Positions 40,351 through 50,075 of a stretch of DNA of 64,000 nucleotides are shown here, one piece after another. Every line of letters begins with the position of its first letter. Position 1 is the first letter of the stretch. The DNA is from an uncultured Lachnospiraceae bacterium. Its GTDB lineage: Bacteria > Bacillota > Clostridia > Lachnospirales > Lachnospiraceae. The notes below the pieces were generated by a model. It was not told the DNA's origin and made no database searches. It saw nothing but the letters and a program-made list of their open reading frames with translations. The stretch spans positions 62,001-126,000 of the forward strand of contig CAJUST010000005.1 in NCBI GenBank assembly GCA_910589105.1, given 5' to 3'. Position numbers and translations under genes: made by a program.

Positions 40351-40790
40351 AACGTTTCCGTTAAATGATTCCGCCCGTAAGTAAATCCGGCGTATACCTG
40401 TTGCGTATTGCGCATCAATGGGTTCGAGTGATCCTGTTTAGCTACTTCTAAAAAAGCATCATACAGGTTCACAAGAACCTCATGCGCAGTCTCAATTTCT
40501 TTTACACTTCTTTTTAACAAAGCTTTTGCCAGAGACTCTTTGGCAAATATATAAAGCGGATATAAATTCTTTGAAATCTCATATTGAAAATTTAAAGACT
40601 GGATCAGTTCATCAATTCCGCCGGAAGCCTTCCGCAGCGCTTCTTTGAATCCTGTGTCATCTTCTGCGTTTAGACAAGCTTTCGCATCTTCCATATACGC
40701 AAATATAATATCATAAATGACTACAATCAGCTCACTGCGGTTGCTCTGGCTAATTCTTCTCGTAAAATCCTGCTTTTGCTCCTGTTTCAT
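40314..40790 (-). CDS. fliS: Flagellar export chaperone FliS
   Basis: 158 residues, mostly helical. It binds the C-terminus of flagellin and keeps it unfolded for export. SELIVVIYDIIFAYMEDAKA and the helix GGIDELIQSLNFQYEISKNL are FliS-like. The chosen start is ATG 40790 (MKQEQKQDF), 10 bp after flagellin; an in-frame ORF upstream overlaps flagellin and was rejected. The C-terminus overlaps the convergent yaaL-like gene by 37 bp. Confidence 0.85.
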   Translation of the reverse strand: MKQEQKQDFTRRISQSNRSELIVVIYDIIFAYMEDAKACLNAEDDTGFKEALRKASGGIDELIQSLNFQYEISKNLYPLYIFAKESLAKALLKRSVKEIETAHEVLVNLYDAFLEVAKQDHSNPLMRNTQQVYAGFTYGRNHLTETFQEPENSRGFFA

Positions 40791-40800
40791 CGGCCTGCCC

Positions 40801-42234
40801 CTACTGCAACAACTGAAGCACCGTCTGAGGAATGTCATTTGCCTGCGCTAACGCTGATGTGCCAGCCTGCTGTAAAATCGTATATTTCGTATATTCCGTC
40901 ATCTCTTTTGCCATATCAACGTCCCCAATACGCGAAATTGCCGCAGTCATATCTTCATTTGATGCATCCAAGCTTTCAACGGCATATTCCAAACGGTTCT
41001 GGTAAGCTCCTATAGAGGAACGGACTGTGCTTGTCGTTTCAATCGCTGCATCTAATGTCGTAATCGCTTTTCCGCCTCCTTCTACTTTCGTCACGTCCAC
41101 TTCATCTAAGTAAAGCGTCTCAGTTGAAACTTTCGGTATCCGCACTTCCATTGTCTGATGCTCGTTTGCCCCAATCTGAAGGGTCATCGTGCCAATATCC
41201 GTCACTTCAATGTTTAAATCCCCTGTTTTTCCAGGCTCAACTTTAAAATTCATCTCAAAACCGTCAATATCCGATACTTTTATTTTATTCCCATCTGTCG
41301 TGACAGTTGCCTGCGCGCCAAAAGAAGACGGATCATTCTTGTCTAACGTAATCACTGCATCCGTTCCTGTAGACAATGGCTGATTTAAACCAAAGAATGC
41401 CTCCAAATCTTGATTTTCAAATTTGATGTCCACCGTCGAAAATACTCCATACTGGTTCGACACAAAAGCAAGGTTATCTCCAAATGCAAAATCTTTACCA
41501 GATGGAGAATATCCGCCTGTTTCCGGAAAATTTAAGAAATCCTGTGTCGTATTTGCCGGAATTACCAACTGCGCATCTCCCTTTTCCGCGCCAAATCTTA
41601 CTTTTTCAAAAAACTCCTCTTTCGTCTCCTCACCAGTAAACTCAATTTCATATCCATTAATCGTCATTTTTCCTTTTGGAACCGGACCTGCGCCTGTCGT
41701 CCCTAAAGACGCCGCCTGTGTGGCAGCCTGCGCAATATTCATCGTATATTGCCCAACGGAAACGGAATCCGTAATCGCCATTCTTGAAACGCCGTCTGCA
41801 TAAACGCGTGTGTCCGAAGTCCCGTCAATTAATTTCTTTGTATTGTATTCCGTATCCCTAGAAATTCTGTCCACTTCTTCTCTTAAGGAAGCGATTTCTT
41901 CCTGAATGGCTTCCCTGTCCTCTAGCTGGTTCGTATCCGTCGCCGCCTGTACGGATAATTCACGCATCCTCTGTAAAATACTAGTAATCTCTCCTAATGC
42001 CGTATCCGCAATCTGCAAAACGCTGATTCCGTTAGAAGCGTTTTCCGATGATTTCGCCAAACCGTCTATTTGCGCCTGCATTTTATTCGTAATCGCCATT
42101 CCCGCAGGATCGTCTTTTGCATGGTTGAGCTTAATGCCCGAAGAAAGCCTTTCCATAGATGCGGCCAGACTGTTCTCCGTCTTTAATAACTGGGCGTTTG
42201 TAATCGTTGCTGACATATTGTGGTTAATTTTCAT
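40801..42234 (-). CDS. fliC: Flagellin
   Basis: 477 residues, the filament subunit. Conserved D0/D1 ends: MKINHNMSATITNAQLLKTE at the N-terminus and the C-terminal helix ending NDIPQTVLQLLQ. LQRMRELSV at 87-95 is the TLR5-recognised region seen in most flagellins. The middle (about 160-390) is a variable domain. It is followed by fliS and preceded by a sigma-D promoter that overlaps the DUF6240 stop codon. Confidence 0.97.
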   Translation of the reverse strand: MKINHNMSATITNAQLLKTENSLAASMERLSSGIKLNHAKDDPAGMAITNKMQAQIDGLAKSSENASNGISVLQIADTALGEITSILQRMRELSVQAATDTNQLEDREAIQEEIASLREEVDRISRDTEYNTKKLIDGTSDTRVYADGVSRMAITDSVSVGQYTMNIAQAATQAASLGTTGAGPVPKGKMTINGYEIEFTGEETKEEFFEKVRFGAEKGDAQLVIPANTTQDFLNFPETGGYSPSGKDFAFGDNLAFVSNQYGVFSTVDIKFENQDLEAFFGLNQPLSTGTDAVITLDKNDPSSFGAQATVTTDGNKIKVSDIDGFEMNFKVEPGKTGDLNIEVTDIGTMTLQIGANEHQTMEVRIPKVSTETLYLDEVDVTKVEGGGKAITTLDAAIETTSTVRSSIGAYQNRLEYAVESLDASNEDMTAAISRIGDVDMAKEMTEYTKYTILQQAGTSALAQANDIPQTVLQLLQ

Positions 42235-42313
42235 ATTCGATCCCTTCCTATTCTTTCGCGTCCATGCTGCTTATTCTTACGTCCCTGTATCTTATCTATA
42301 TACTCTGTTTCTT

Positions 42314-42340
42314 ATATCGGCCTAAAATTCAAGTTCCTTA
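42314..42340 (-). promoter_or_regulatory. Sigma-D (sigma-28) promoter of flagellin
   Basis: Minus-strand TAAG (42337-42340), 15-bp spacer, GCCGATAT (42314-42321). This matches the sigma-D consensus TAAA-N15-GCCGATAT with one mismatch. The -35 and spacer are the last codons of the DUF6240 gene, whose stop codon touches the -10. Flagellin is about 80 bases downstream. Confidence 0.88.
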
Positions 42341-45300
42341 ACATTTTGAAGAAAGCTCTCGGCAATTTGATACAATCTTGTCGTCTGCACTTCATATTCT
42401 TCTGTCTGTGTGTCATTTTCCTGATTCTGTTTGGAAGAATGGCTCAAAAACCTTGAAAAATTCAATTTCGTTACAAACGTAACCTGTAAATCGCTCTGCT
42501 CTTCTCCAAGCGCTCCTGCAATCTCCTGAATATGCGATTCTAAAACTTGTTTCGTGTTTTTATTATCCACCGCAACATAACCGGAAATGCCTTTTTCTTT
42601 CGCCTCAATGCTCGCTGCGACCTTGCCTGCCTTTGCAGTTTCAAACATGATTTCCACCATGCCTTTTTTCTTTTCGCCGCGGACGATTTTCAACGATACA
42701 TTTGTCACTTCATTTCCCACAAGGACAGGAATCGTGTATTCTTCATTTTCCACAAGCTTGCCGGCAATGGAAATCTGGGTATTTAAAAGTTTTAATTCCC
42801 TTATGTCCATGCTTGTAATATGTTCCTCGTCCGCAATCATGGTTTTCATTACATTTTCAGCCGTTTCCTGAAGGGCTTCCTGAGCCGCCGCCATCTCTTT
42901 TGGCGTTTTTAAGGCATTTGCAAAACGGTTGATAATTTCTTCCTGTATGGCTTTAAAGTCCACTTCTTCACCGGAAAATATTTCCTCACTGTTAAATACT
43001 TGGGAAAATACCTGATTCCTCTTATTGATAAAACGGTTTGCCGCTAATACATGGTCTACCGTATTTGGCAAATCAAACCGTTCTAGTAAACGGTAAACTT
43101 CGTCCTCCGAAGCCGCTGCCTGCTTTAATTCCTCTAACTGGCTCTTTGCATATGCATCTTTTAACGCTTCTTCCTCTTGCGTAAACTCAGCCGCGTATTC
43201 CGTCAGCGCCTGTTTTAACTGTTCCGGCGTATACATTTCCCAATCAGGGCTTTCTAACAGTTTTTGCATCGTCACAGGCGTAAGCGTCTCCATTACGTCT
43301 TTCATGCAGTCTGCCTGATATGCCGTCTCAATCTGATCAATAATGGATTTATTCCCCGTATCTGCCGCATCCACGCCGCCAAATTCGTCGTCCACTGTAT
43401 AATCCATTCCGCTTTTTTTAGAGCTTCTTACGGCTGTTAATAAATTCCGCATCGTAAGGTCGGCTCCTTGGCTGACTAATGCGCCGATTGCCGCGCCGTC
43501 TGTTTTTTCAATTTGATGAATCAGACGGTACACGCCTATAAAAGTTTCCCTCTCTTTTTCGGATATATCATGGTTTTGCTCTAATTTCCAAAGGTATTCG
43601 CTGAAACGTTCCGAATCCGCTCCACTGGCATTTACACGGATTTCTTCCGCTTTCCGGTTCAATTCATCTAAATTCATATCTAACGGATTGCTGCCCTGTT
43701 TGATCAGCTCACGCACTGTCGCAGGCGTTAAATTCGCAAATGTCCTCTGCACCCGCTCGTCCGCCGCCTTCATCTGAAGTATGGAATCTTCTGTAATCTC
43801 AATGCTGTTATACGCCAATATGCGAACCGCCCTGCGGTTTACATCGCTAGTCTCTAAATTCAAATCTTTTAAAATGTCATCTACATTTGAAAATGCTTTC
43901 TGAATGGAATCCCCTAGATCCTTTCTAGGAGAAGTCATTAAGGTTTCATAACTTTCTCCAGCTTTTTCCATAGATGCTTTCAGTGCATTTCCGGCTTCAT
44001 GCAGGCTATTGACTGTATCAAGCGAAGCGCCTTTTACGCCTAACACATACGCAGGAATTTCTTTTAAATCAGTAACTTTCTGCGTCGTTTCTTCAAAAAG
44101 GCCCGCCTGTTCCGTATCGGCCGTTTTCCCGCTTTCTCCAAGCAAAGCCTTATAATAATCTGACTCTTGCTCTTTTAACTGCTCGACTAGTTCTTCTAAT
44201 GGCTTTGTATCTATGGAAATGCCCTGTTTTAAAAGAGCCCTGTTTGCCTCCGTAGACATGGCAAGCCTTGTTTCTTCCAAAACCCGCTTTGCCTTTAAAA
44301 ACAAAAATCCCTGATCCGTGATTTCGTTTTCCCCTTCGCCTAAAGAGCCTTCCCCAGAAGCTTCCGCCGCATTTTCTAATACGCCGTCTACACCGGAAAC
44401 GTCTAATTTTCCGCTTTTGCGAAGCTGAGCCGCCTGTTCTAAACTTTCTATCGTGACTTCAATATTATTTGAAACCAGATAGGCTATGTCTTCATCTGTC
44501 GCTTCCGTCACGACTTCCACTGCGCGTTTTGCCTGAGCCGTCAGCGAATATTCCGACAAAAGAAACGCATCTTTTGGACGATCCCCTTCTAAAACGGCCA
44601 CTGCGACCGCCTGCGCTATATCCGCCCCATCAACAGGAAGGGCTAATCCACTGAGTTTTCGCATATAACTAAAGTTTTCTGCCGTAAATGCAATTCCACT
44701 TGAAATCATAAATTGGCTTTGTTCTATCGTTTCTTCATTTACTTCTTCGCCTGCCGCTGTAATAACCTGTTCCATCTGCTCTTTTAACGCCTCAAAATCA
44801 ATTTCATCTTCCGGAAGGGCATAAGATGCGCTGCCTGAAAATTCCGCTAAATAGAGATTTTCAATGCTTGGGCTTAAATGGTTATCCAGCAGATATTTCA
44901 TTGCGCCTCTGGACAATGAGGTCAGTTCTTTTGCCTGTTCATAAGCTTTCAATCCGTCCGACAAATTTTCTTCCGTAACTGGAAGGTCATTCGCTTCAAA
45001 ACAGCTTTCTAACTGGCTTGCTGCCGCTAAGCTGCCGGATATTGCTTCTATCTGCTCTTTCGTTAAAGCTCCTCCCATATCCGAAACATCTACGCCCGCT
45101 TTTGCAAGCTGCGCTTTTATTTTATCCGTAACGGTGACAATCGTATCCGATCCAGTGGAATGAATGTCAAACCCTTCTTCCTGCGCTTGTTTATAATCTT
45201 CCGGCGTCATCGTATTCGACAAAACTGCCATCTGGTTTTTCCGGCTTGCCGCATCCATCTGATTTTCCATTTTTTCCTGAAATTCTTCAAGAGCGCCCTT

Positions 45301-45471
45301 TTGCATTAAGTCTTCTTTTTCATATCCCGTCTGACCGATGCGTTCCGAAGGATCTAACGCATCCAGCTTTGCTTTTGCCGTCTTGGCAAAAGAAACGCCT
45401 GCGCTTGTTTTTTCAAATGGTTTTTCCTTCTGCACAGTTTGGTCAAATATGCTTCCATTCTCAATCTTCAT
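42322..45471 (-). CDS. DUF6240-like large flagellar-locus protein
   Basis: 1049 residues, not of known function. I recall DUF6240 proteins beside flagellin in Lachnospiraceae. The sequence is mostly helical, acidic, and repetitive in style, with recurring phrases such as 'NIEVTIESLEQAAQLRKSG' that mark helical repeats of about 60-70 residues. No signal peptide or membrane segment. The start is ATG 45471 with GAGG upstream; an extension to 45501 is possible. Its expression and location suggest a flagellar or motility role, but none is shown. Confidence 0.7.
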   Translation of the reverse strand: MKIENGSIFDQTVQKEKPFEKTSAGVSFAKTAKAKLDALDPSERIGQTGYEKEDLMQKGALEEFQEKMENQMDAASRKNQMAVLSNTMTPEDYKQAQEEGFDIHSTGSDTIVTVTDKIKAQLAKAGVDVSDMGGALTKEQIEAISGSLAAASQLESCFEANDLPVTEENLSDGLKAYEQAKELTSLSRGAMKYLLDNHLSPSIENLYLAEFSGSASYALPEDEIDFEALKEQMEQVITAAGEEVNEETIEQSQFMISSGIAFTAENFSYMRKLSGLALPVDGADIAQAVAVAVLEGDRPKDAFLLSEYSLTAQAKRAVEVVTEATDEDIAYLVSNNIEVTIESLEQAAQLRKSGKLDVSGVDGVLENAAEASGEGSLGEGENEITDQGFLFLKAKRVLEETRLAMSTEANRALLKQGISIDTKPLEELVEQLKEQESDYYKALLGESGKTADTEQAGLFEETTQKVTDLKEIPAYVLGVKGASLDTVNSLHEAGNALKASMEKAGESYETLMTSPRKDLGDSIQKAFSNVDDILKDLNLETSDVNRRAVRILAYNSIEITEDSILQMKAADERVQRTFANLTPATVRELIKQGSNPLDMNLDELNRKAEEIRVNASGADSERFSEYLWKLEQNHDISEKERETFIGVYRLIHQIEKTDGAAIGALVSQGADLTMRNLLTAVRSSKKSGMDYTVDDEFGGVDAADTGNKSIIDQIETAYQADCMKDVMETLTPVTMQKLLESPDWEMYTPEQLKQALTEYAAEFTQEEEALKDAYAKSQLEELKQAAASEDEVYRLLERFDLPNTVDHVLAANRFINKRNQVFSQVFNSEEIFSGEEVDFKAIQEEIINRFANALKTPKEMAAAQEALQETAENVMKTMIADEEHITSMDIRELKLLNTQISIAGKLVENEEYTIPVLVGNEVTNVSLKIVRGEKKKGMVEIMFETAKAGKVAASIEAKEKGISGYVAVDNKNTKQVLESHIQEIAGALGEEQSDLQVTFVTKLNFSRFLSHSSKQNQENDTQTEEYEVQTTRLYQIAESFLQNVKELEF

Positions 45472-45513
45472 AAGTTTACCTCGTCTTCTTTTCACTGTCA
45501 TGTTCTAATTATT

Positions 45514-45540
45514 ATGTCGGTAAAAATTGAAAAAACTGAA
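45514..45540 (-). promoter_or_regulatory. Weak sigma-D-like site before the DUF6240 gene
   Basis: Minus-strand ACCGACAT (45514-45521) with TTCA 15 bp upstream. Only six of eight and two of four bases match the sigma-D consensus. Listed because the neighbouring flagellin gene has a clear sigma-D site. Confidence 0.25.
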
Positions 45541-45556
45541 CACTTTCCTTACACAT

Positions 45557-45613
45557 AAAAAGGAACTGCCGCAAAATATCTTGTTTGCCAGACATATTTT
45601 GCAACAGCCCTTT
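45557..45613 (-). terminator. Terminator after glgB
   Basis: Imperfect stem on the minus strand: AAAGG/CCTTT, CTG/CAG and GCAAAATAT/ATATTTTGC around a 13-base loop, followed by a T-run. It lies about 20 bp beyond the glgB stop. Confidence 0.75.
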
Positions 45614-45634
45614 CTAATTCTTTATTCTTTTCAA

Positions 45635-47542
45635 TTAATATGAAAACCTGAAAACCGCCACTCCATAGCCGGCCAAAGGATACGCAATCGAATAATCCCT
45701 TCCGTCACATTCCTGCTTTTTCGCTTTATAGCTTAACGGCTTTTCTTCCCCACTGCCGCCAAATTTCGGATCGTCACTATGGAAAATTAATCGGTACGAC
45801 TTTTTCACCGGAACGCCGACCCGGAAATCTTCCCTGTCTACCGGAGTAAAATTGCAGACGAATAACAAGCAATTCTTGCCGTCCCTGCTCTTTCTGATAA
45901 AACTAAAAATACTCCTATCCGCATCATTTGCATTAATCCACTCGAATCCATCCCAACTATGGTCAAGTTCATACATAGCCGGATATTTTTTGTACAGATG
46001 TAACAGTTCTTTTACATAATTTTGCATTTGTTTATGCTCCGGCTTTTCTAACAAATGCCACTCCAGTTCCGTTTTCTCACTCCACTCATGAAGCTGGGCA
46101 AATTCCTGACCCATAAATAAAAGTTTTTTTCCGGGGTGGCCCATCATAAACGCATAGCCGACTTTTAAATTGGAAAATTTATCTTCTCCAAGCCCCGGCA
46201 TCTTATTGATCATGGAACATTTTAAGTGGACGACTTCGTCGTGGGAAAGCACAAGAATATATTTTTCACTTCCATTATAAGACATGGCAAACGTCATTTT
46301 ATTGTGGTTATTTTTACGGAAATACGGATCTAATTTCATATAATCCAAAAAATCATGCATCCAGCCCATATTCCATTTCAGCGAGAAGTTTAACCCGCCA
46401 TCTTCCGCAGGGCCTGTTACCATTGGCCATGCAGTGGATTCTTCCGCAATCATCACAGCTCCCTTATTGCGTCCGGTTATCAGCGTATTGATATGGCGGA
46501 AAAATTCAATCGCGTCTAAATTTTTATTCTCGCCATATTCATTTGCAACCCACTGCCCGTCTTGTTTTCCATAATCCAGATATAACATGGAAGCTACTGC
46601 ATCGACGCGAAGCCCGTCGATATGATAGTGTTCCACCCACATCAGGGCGCTTCCAATTAAAAAGTTTTTGACATAGCTGTTCCCATAATCGAATATTTTC
46701 GTTCCCCAATCGGGGTGTTCCCCTTTTCTAGGATCTGCATATTCATATAACGGCTCTCCGTCAAATTCCGCAAGCCCATGCGCATCTCTTGGAAAATGCG
46801 CCGGCACCCAGTCTAAAATTACCCCGATATTATGCCTATGGAAATAGTTTATCATCCATGCAAAATCCTCTGGCGTTCCATAACGGGACGTTGGAGCGTA
46901 ATATCCGGTCACTTGATATCCCCAAGAACCGTCAAATGGATATTCTGAAATCCCCATGAGCTCAACGTGCGTATATCCCATCTCTTTTACATACGAACCA
47001 AGCGCTTTTGCAAACTCACGGTAGGTGTAAAACCCATTATCTTCCTCATATCCTAGATGCCGCATCCATGAACCAATATGCGCCTCATAGATGCTCATAG
47101 GAACTTCGTCCATCGTTTTTAATTCCGCCCGTTTTTTCATCCAAGCGTCATCTGTCCACTTTATTTTATTAATATCTACAATTTTAGATGCCGTTCCCGG
47201 CCTTACCTCGGCAAAATTTGCATACGGGTCTGCCTTGTAGAGTTTCCTATCATCCTGAGTGATAATCAGATACTTATACAAGCTCCCTGTTTTTAACCCT
47301 GTGACAAACAATTCATACACACCGGCATCGACGGGTTTTAAACGTTTCATCTCATGTGAAGTTTCATTCCAGTCATTAAAATCCCCAACAACAAATACAG
47401 CCTTTGCATGTGGGGCATATACCGTAAAGCAGACGCCGCTTTTTTTCCGGCGGGTCATAGGATGCGCCCCCATCTTTTTATAAATGTCATAATGCGTTGC
47501 CTGCCCGAACAAATACATGTCCATTTCTGTAAAATTCCCCAT
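45635..47542 (-). CDS. glgB: 1,4-alpha-glucan branching enzyme
   Basis: Makes the alpha-1,6 branches of glycogen. It has 635 residues: a CBM48 domain near 20-115 (VCFTVYAPHAKAVFVVGDFN), then the GH13 barrel with DWVPAHFP, the nucleophile Asp in DGLRVDAV and the acid Glu in VMIAEESTAWP, and VLSHDEVVH. ATG 47542 follows GGAGGG; an in-frame ORF to 47683 would run into the AAA gene and was rejected. No other glg genes are in the window. Last gene of a four-gene operon. Confidence 0.95.
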   Translation of the reverse strand: MGNFTEMDMYLFGQATHYDIYKKMGAHPMTRRKKSGVCFTVYAPHAKAVFVVGDFNDWNETSHEMKRLKPVDAGVYELFVTGLKTGSLYKYLIITQDDRKLYKADPYANFAEVRPGTASKIVDINKIKWTDDAWMKKRAELKTMDEVPMSIYEAHIGSWMRHLGYEEDNGFYTYREFAKALGSYVKEMGYTHVELMGISEYPFDGSWGYQVTGYYAPTSRYGTPEDFAWMINYFHRHNIGVILDWVPAHFPRDAHGLAEFDGEPLYEYADPRKGEHPDWGTKIFDYGNSYVKNFLIGSALMWVEHYHIDGLRVDAVASMLYLDYGKQDGQWVANEYGENKNLDAIEFFRHINTLITGRNKGAVMIAEESTAWPMVTGPAEDGGLNFSLKWNMGWMHDFLDYMKLDPYFRKNNHNKMTFAMSYNGSEKYILVLSHDEVVHLKCSMINKMPGLGEDKFSNLKVGYAFMMGHPGKKLLFMGQEFAQLHEWSEKTELEWHLLEKPEHKQMQNYVKELLHLYKKYPAMYELDHSWDGFEWINANDADRSIFSFIRKSRDGKNCLLFVCNFTPVDREDFRVGVPVKKSYRLIFHSDDPKFGGSGEEKPLSYKAKKQECDGRDYSIAYPLAGYGVAVFRFSY

Positions 47543-47561
47543 AACTAATACCCTCCATTTT

Positions 47562-50048
47562 TTATTCTTCAAAATCTTTTTCTTTGAGTATGACATAATT
47601 ATCTTCCGTATATCTTCTGGAAGTAATGATTGAAATTGCTTTTTGCAGTGAGTTTTTCTCAGAGCGCTGTATCGCTTTATCAACGATTTCCTTTACTTCC
47701 GTTAAATTCGTCGCCCTATCTAATCTCTGTATGTTGCTAATCCGATTATAAAGCGCCAAAACTCCCATTGTGTCAATTTCATAATCCAATTCATGAGCAT
47801 ACGCTTTTCCAAACTCCACTAATTCATCGCTGGTAAATATCGGAATGATCACCCTTTGCGTAAATTTTCTGGCAAATCCCTCATCTTGCCCCAATGCCTG
47901 ATTTAATCCCTTTCTAGTGTCTTCCATAAGGACTAAAATGCCGCTTGCGTCATTTTCTAACAACAGTGATAATTTTACTGCGGTTTCGCGTGAAATTTCT
48001 CCTGCATGTTCTATTATCAGGTATCCTCCCGCAATTTTTTGAATCAGTTTCGTAAGGTCTTTTTTATTTAACGCTTTCGCGTCAATTTTTCCGATTTTGC
48101 TTTTTGGGCGTTTCAGTTCCCTTTGGAGCGCTTTTACAAATGCCGCCGCAAGGACTGTCTTCCCCGAACCTTCCACCCCCTGTATTAAAATATGCCCTGT
48201 AGGAGTCGGCTGCCTTGATCTTAACTTTTTAAGGGAAACTGTAAGCGTCTGGCAAATCTGCGTCTCCATTCCGCTTACCGGAACAAAATAAGAAAAGATC
48301 GCTTTTTGTTCTTCACTTAATTTAGAAACTGACGGCTTTTCTTTTTTTTGTTTTGGTTTCAGCGGGCTTATTTTCTGTTCAACAAAAACTTTCTCCTGTT
48401 GTTCTCCCAGCGTTTGCTCCGTGGGTGTTTGTTCCGTGACTTTCTGTTCTTCTATTTTTTTCTCTAAAGCTTCTTCTATTTTTTTTACTTTAATTTCCTT
48501 TGTGTCCTGCTTGAGAAGACTGGATTCTTTTTCGGTAAATTTTTCCGGCGGGATGCCATAAAACTCGGCTTCCGCCAAACGCATTTCTTCTTCCTCTTTT
48601 TTTTCAAACTGCTGTGGGACATAAGGCTTTAACCCAATTTGCTCATCAAAATTCGGTTTTGCCTGTTTTATTTTTTTTAGAAGCTCGTGTTCTTCTTTTT
48701 CAGCTTCGGATTCTTCCTTCTGCTCAAAACCTTCGTTCTTTTCGGCTTCTTCTTCTTTTGCTTCTTCCTTTAATTTATTAATCTGTTGTTGAAGCATATC
48801 GTTCATGCCCGCCATCAGCTTGCTTGCGCGTTCTTCATCGGAGATATTCGATTCGGAAAGATATTCTTCCTGCAAAAGCTGTGTTGGCGAAATTCCGGCA
48901 TCGAGCTTTGGAATCACCTCTGCAAGCCGCTCCATAATGTCTCCGGCTTCCTGTAATGCCCTTGCTTTTGCCGTCTCTAATTTTTTCTGCTGCGCCATCT
49001 GTAATGCGGACTTAGCCGCGCGCCTCGTCTTTTCCCAATCACTTAACACATCTTGAATGCTCATCTGCCCTTCAATCTGTGTTTCCGGAGACTTATCAGA
49101 AACCATAATGCTCATTTGTCCGTCTGTGTCTTCCGCTAAAATCTCTTTGAAGTTACTGCGCAGCGTTTTGTCAATTTCTTCTTCCACTTCTTCTTTTTGT
49201 GGCTGTCCTTCGTTTCTGGGCACTTGCAGATATGGAATTTCCTCTACCATTTTTTTAATGTTATCCATGGTATTGTCCACAGTCTCCTGTTTCGTCGCTT
49301 CCATAATTTGCTGCATACTCTTTTTTAATTCTTCCTGAAGGTTTGCCGTGTTAAACTTACTGACATTTTCCTGAACGATCGGAATCCTGACAGATCCGTC
49401 TTCCGGCGGACGGATTTCTTTTACGCCGTCCCTATGCTGTTTTAAAGTCCGGTATTTATCTTCCTGAACCTTCGTCAAAGGCTGATAGTGCATCTTAAGC
49501 TCCAACGCCCGTTCTACATAAATGCCGTCTCCAAACCATAAAATTAACTCGTCGCAGGCATCGATGCACTTTTCGCTCTCCCCTGCCTGATGGTAAAGGT
49601 ACGCAAGCTGGTACGCCCATTCTTCCGTGTATTCGGATTCTTTTAATTCCTCCAAAATTGTAATCAGCGTTTTATAGTCAGCGCCCTTTTCCTTGCTGAT
49701 TTTGTAACGCAGAATATATTTTAAATTATCGTGTGGCGCAATCTCTACAAATTCATCGTAGTATTCTTCCGCTTCTTCGATATTTTTCATTTTAATTGCA
49801 AGTTCAGCTAAACGGTAAATAATCATTCTCCCAATCGGAGAACGGTCATATGCCATCAGAAGAATATCTCTCGCTTCTTCATACCTTTTTAATTTCGAAT
49901 AGATATCCCCTGCCCGCATCAAAAGGTTGACATTCTTCACTTTCCGCCAATTCATTGAATCTGCAATTTCAGCGGCAGTTTCAAAATCCCCCTTCGACGC
50001 CAGAGCTTTCATCTGATCTAATTTTAACTTATATTCGTACTTATCCAA
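47562..50048 (-). CDS. Large TPR/coiled-coil protein with C-terminal AAA ATPase domain
   Basis: 828 residues, not recognised as a named protein. Residues 1-200 are TPR-like helical repeats (AGDIYSKLKRYEEARDILLM, YRLAELAIKMKNIEEAEEYY). Residues about 230-570 are highly charged, Glu/Lys/Gln-rich coiled coil. The C-terminal ~240 residues are AAA-like with Walker A GVEGSGKT and a plausible Walker B region GGYLIIEHAGE. I recall similar proteins as conserved in Lachnospiraceae. Linked by 20-30 bp to glgB and the AI-2E gene. Confidence 0.7.
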   Translation of the reverse strand: MDKYEYKLKLDQMKALASKGDFETAAEIADSMNWRKVKNVNLLMRAGDIYSKLKRYEEARDILLMAYDRSPIGRMIIYRLAELAIKMKNIEEAEEYYDEFVEIAPHDNLKYILRYKISKEKGADYKTLITILEELKESEYTEEWAYQLAYLYHQAGESEKCIDACDELILWFGDGIYVERALELKMHYQPLTKVQEDKYRTLKQHRDGVKEIRPPEDGSVRIPIVQENVSKFNTANLQEELKKSMQQIMEATKQETVDNTMDNIKKMVEEIPYLQVPRNEGQPQKEEVEEEIDKTLRSNFKEILAEDTDGQMSIMVSDKSPETQIEGQMSIQDVLSDWEKTRRAAKSALQMAQQKKLETAKARALQEAGDIMERLAEVIPKLDAGISPTQLLQEEYLSESNISDEERASKLMAGMNDMLQQQINKLKEEAKEEEAEKNEGFEQKEESEAEKEEHELLKKIKQAKPNFDEQIGLKPYVPQQFEKKEEEEMRLAEAEFYGIPPEKFTEKESSLLKQDTKEIKVKKIEEALEKKIEEQKVTEQTPTEQTLGEQQEKVFVEQKISPLKPKQKKEKPSVSKLSEEQKAIFSYFVPVSGMETQICQTLTVSLKKLRSRQPTPTGHILIQGVEGSGKTVLAAAFVKALQRELKRPKSKIGKIDAKALNKKDLTKLIQKIAGGYLIIEHAGEISRETAVKLSLLLENDASGILVLMEDTRKGLNQALGQDEGFARKFTQRVIIPIFTSDELVEFGKAYAHELDYEIDTMGVLALYNRISNIQRLDRATNLTEVKEIVDKAIQRSEKNSLQKAISIITSRRYTEDNYVILKEKDFEE

Positions 50049-50075
50049 TTTGTGTCACCCCTAAATAGCCCTATG

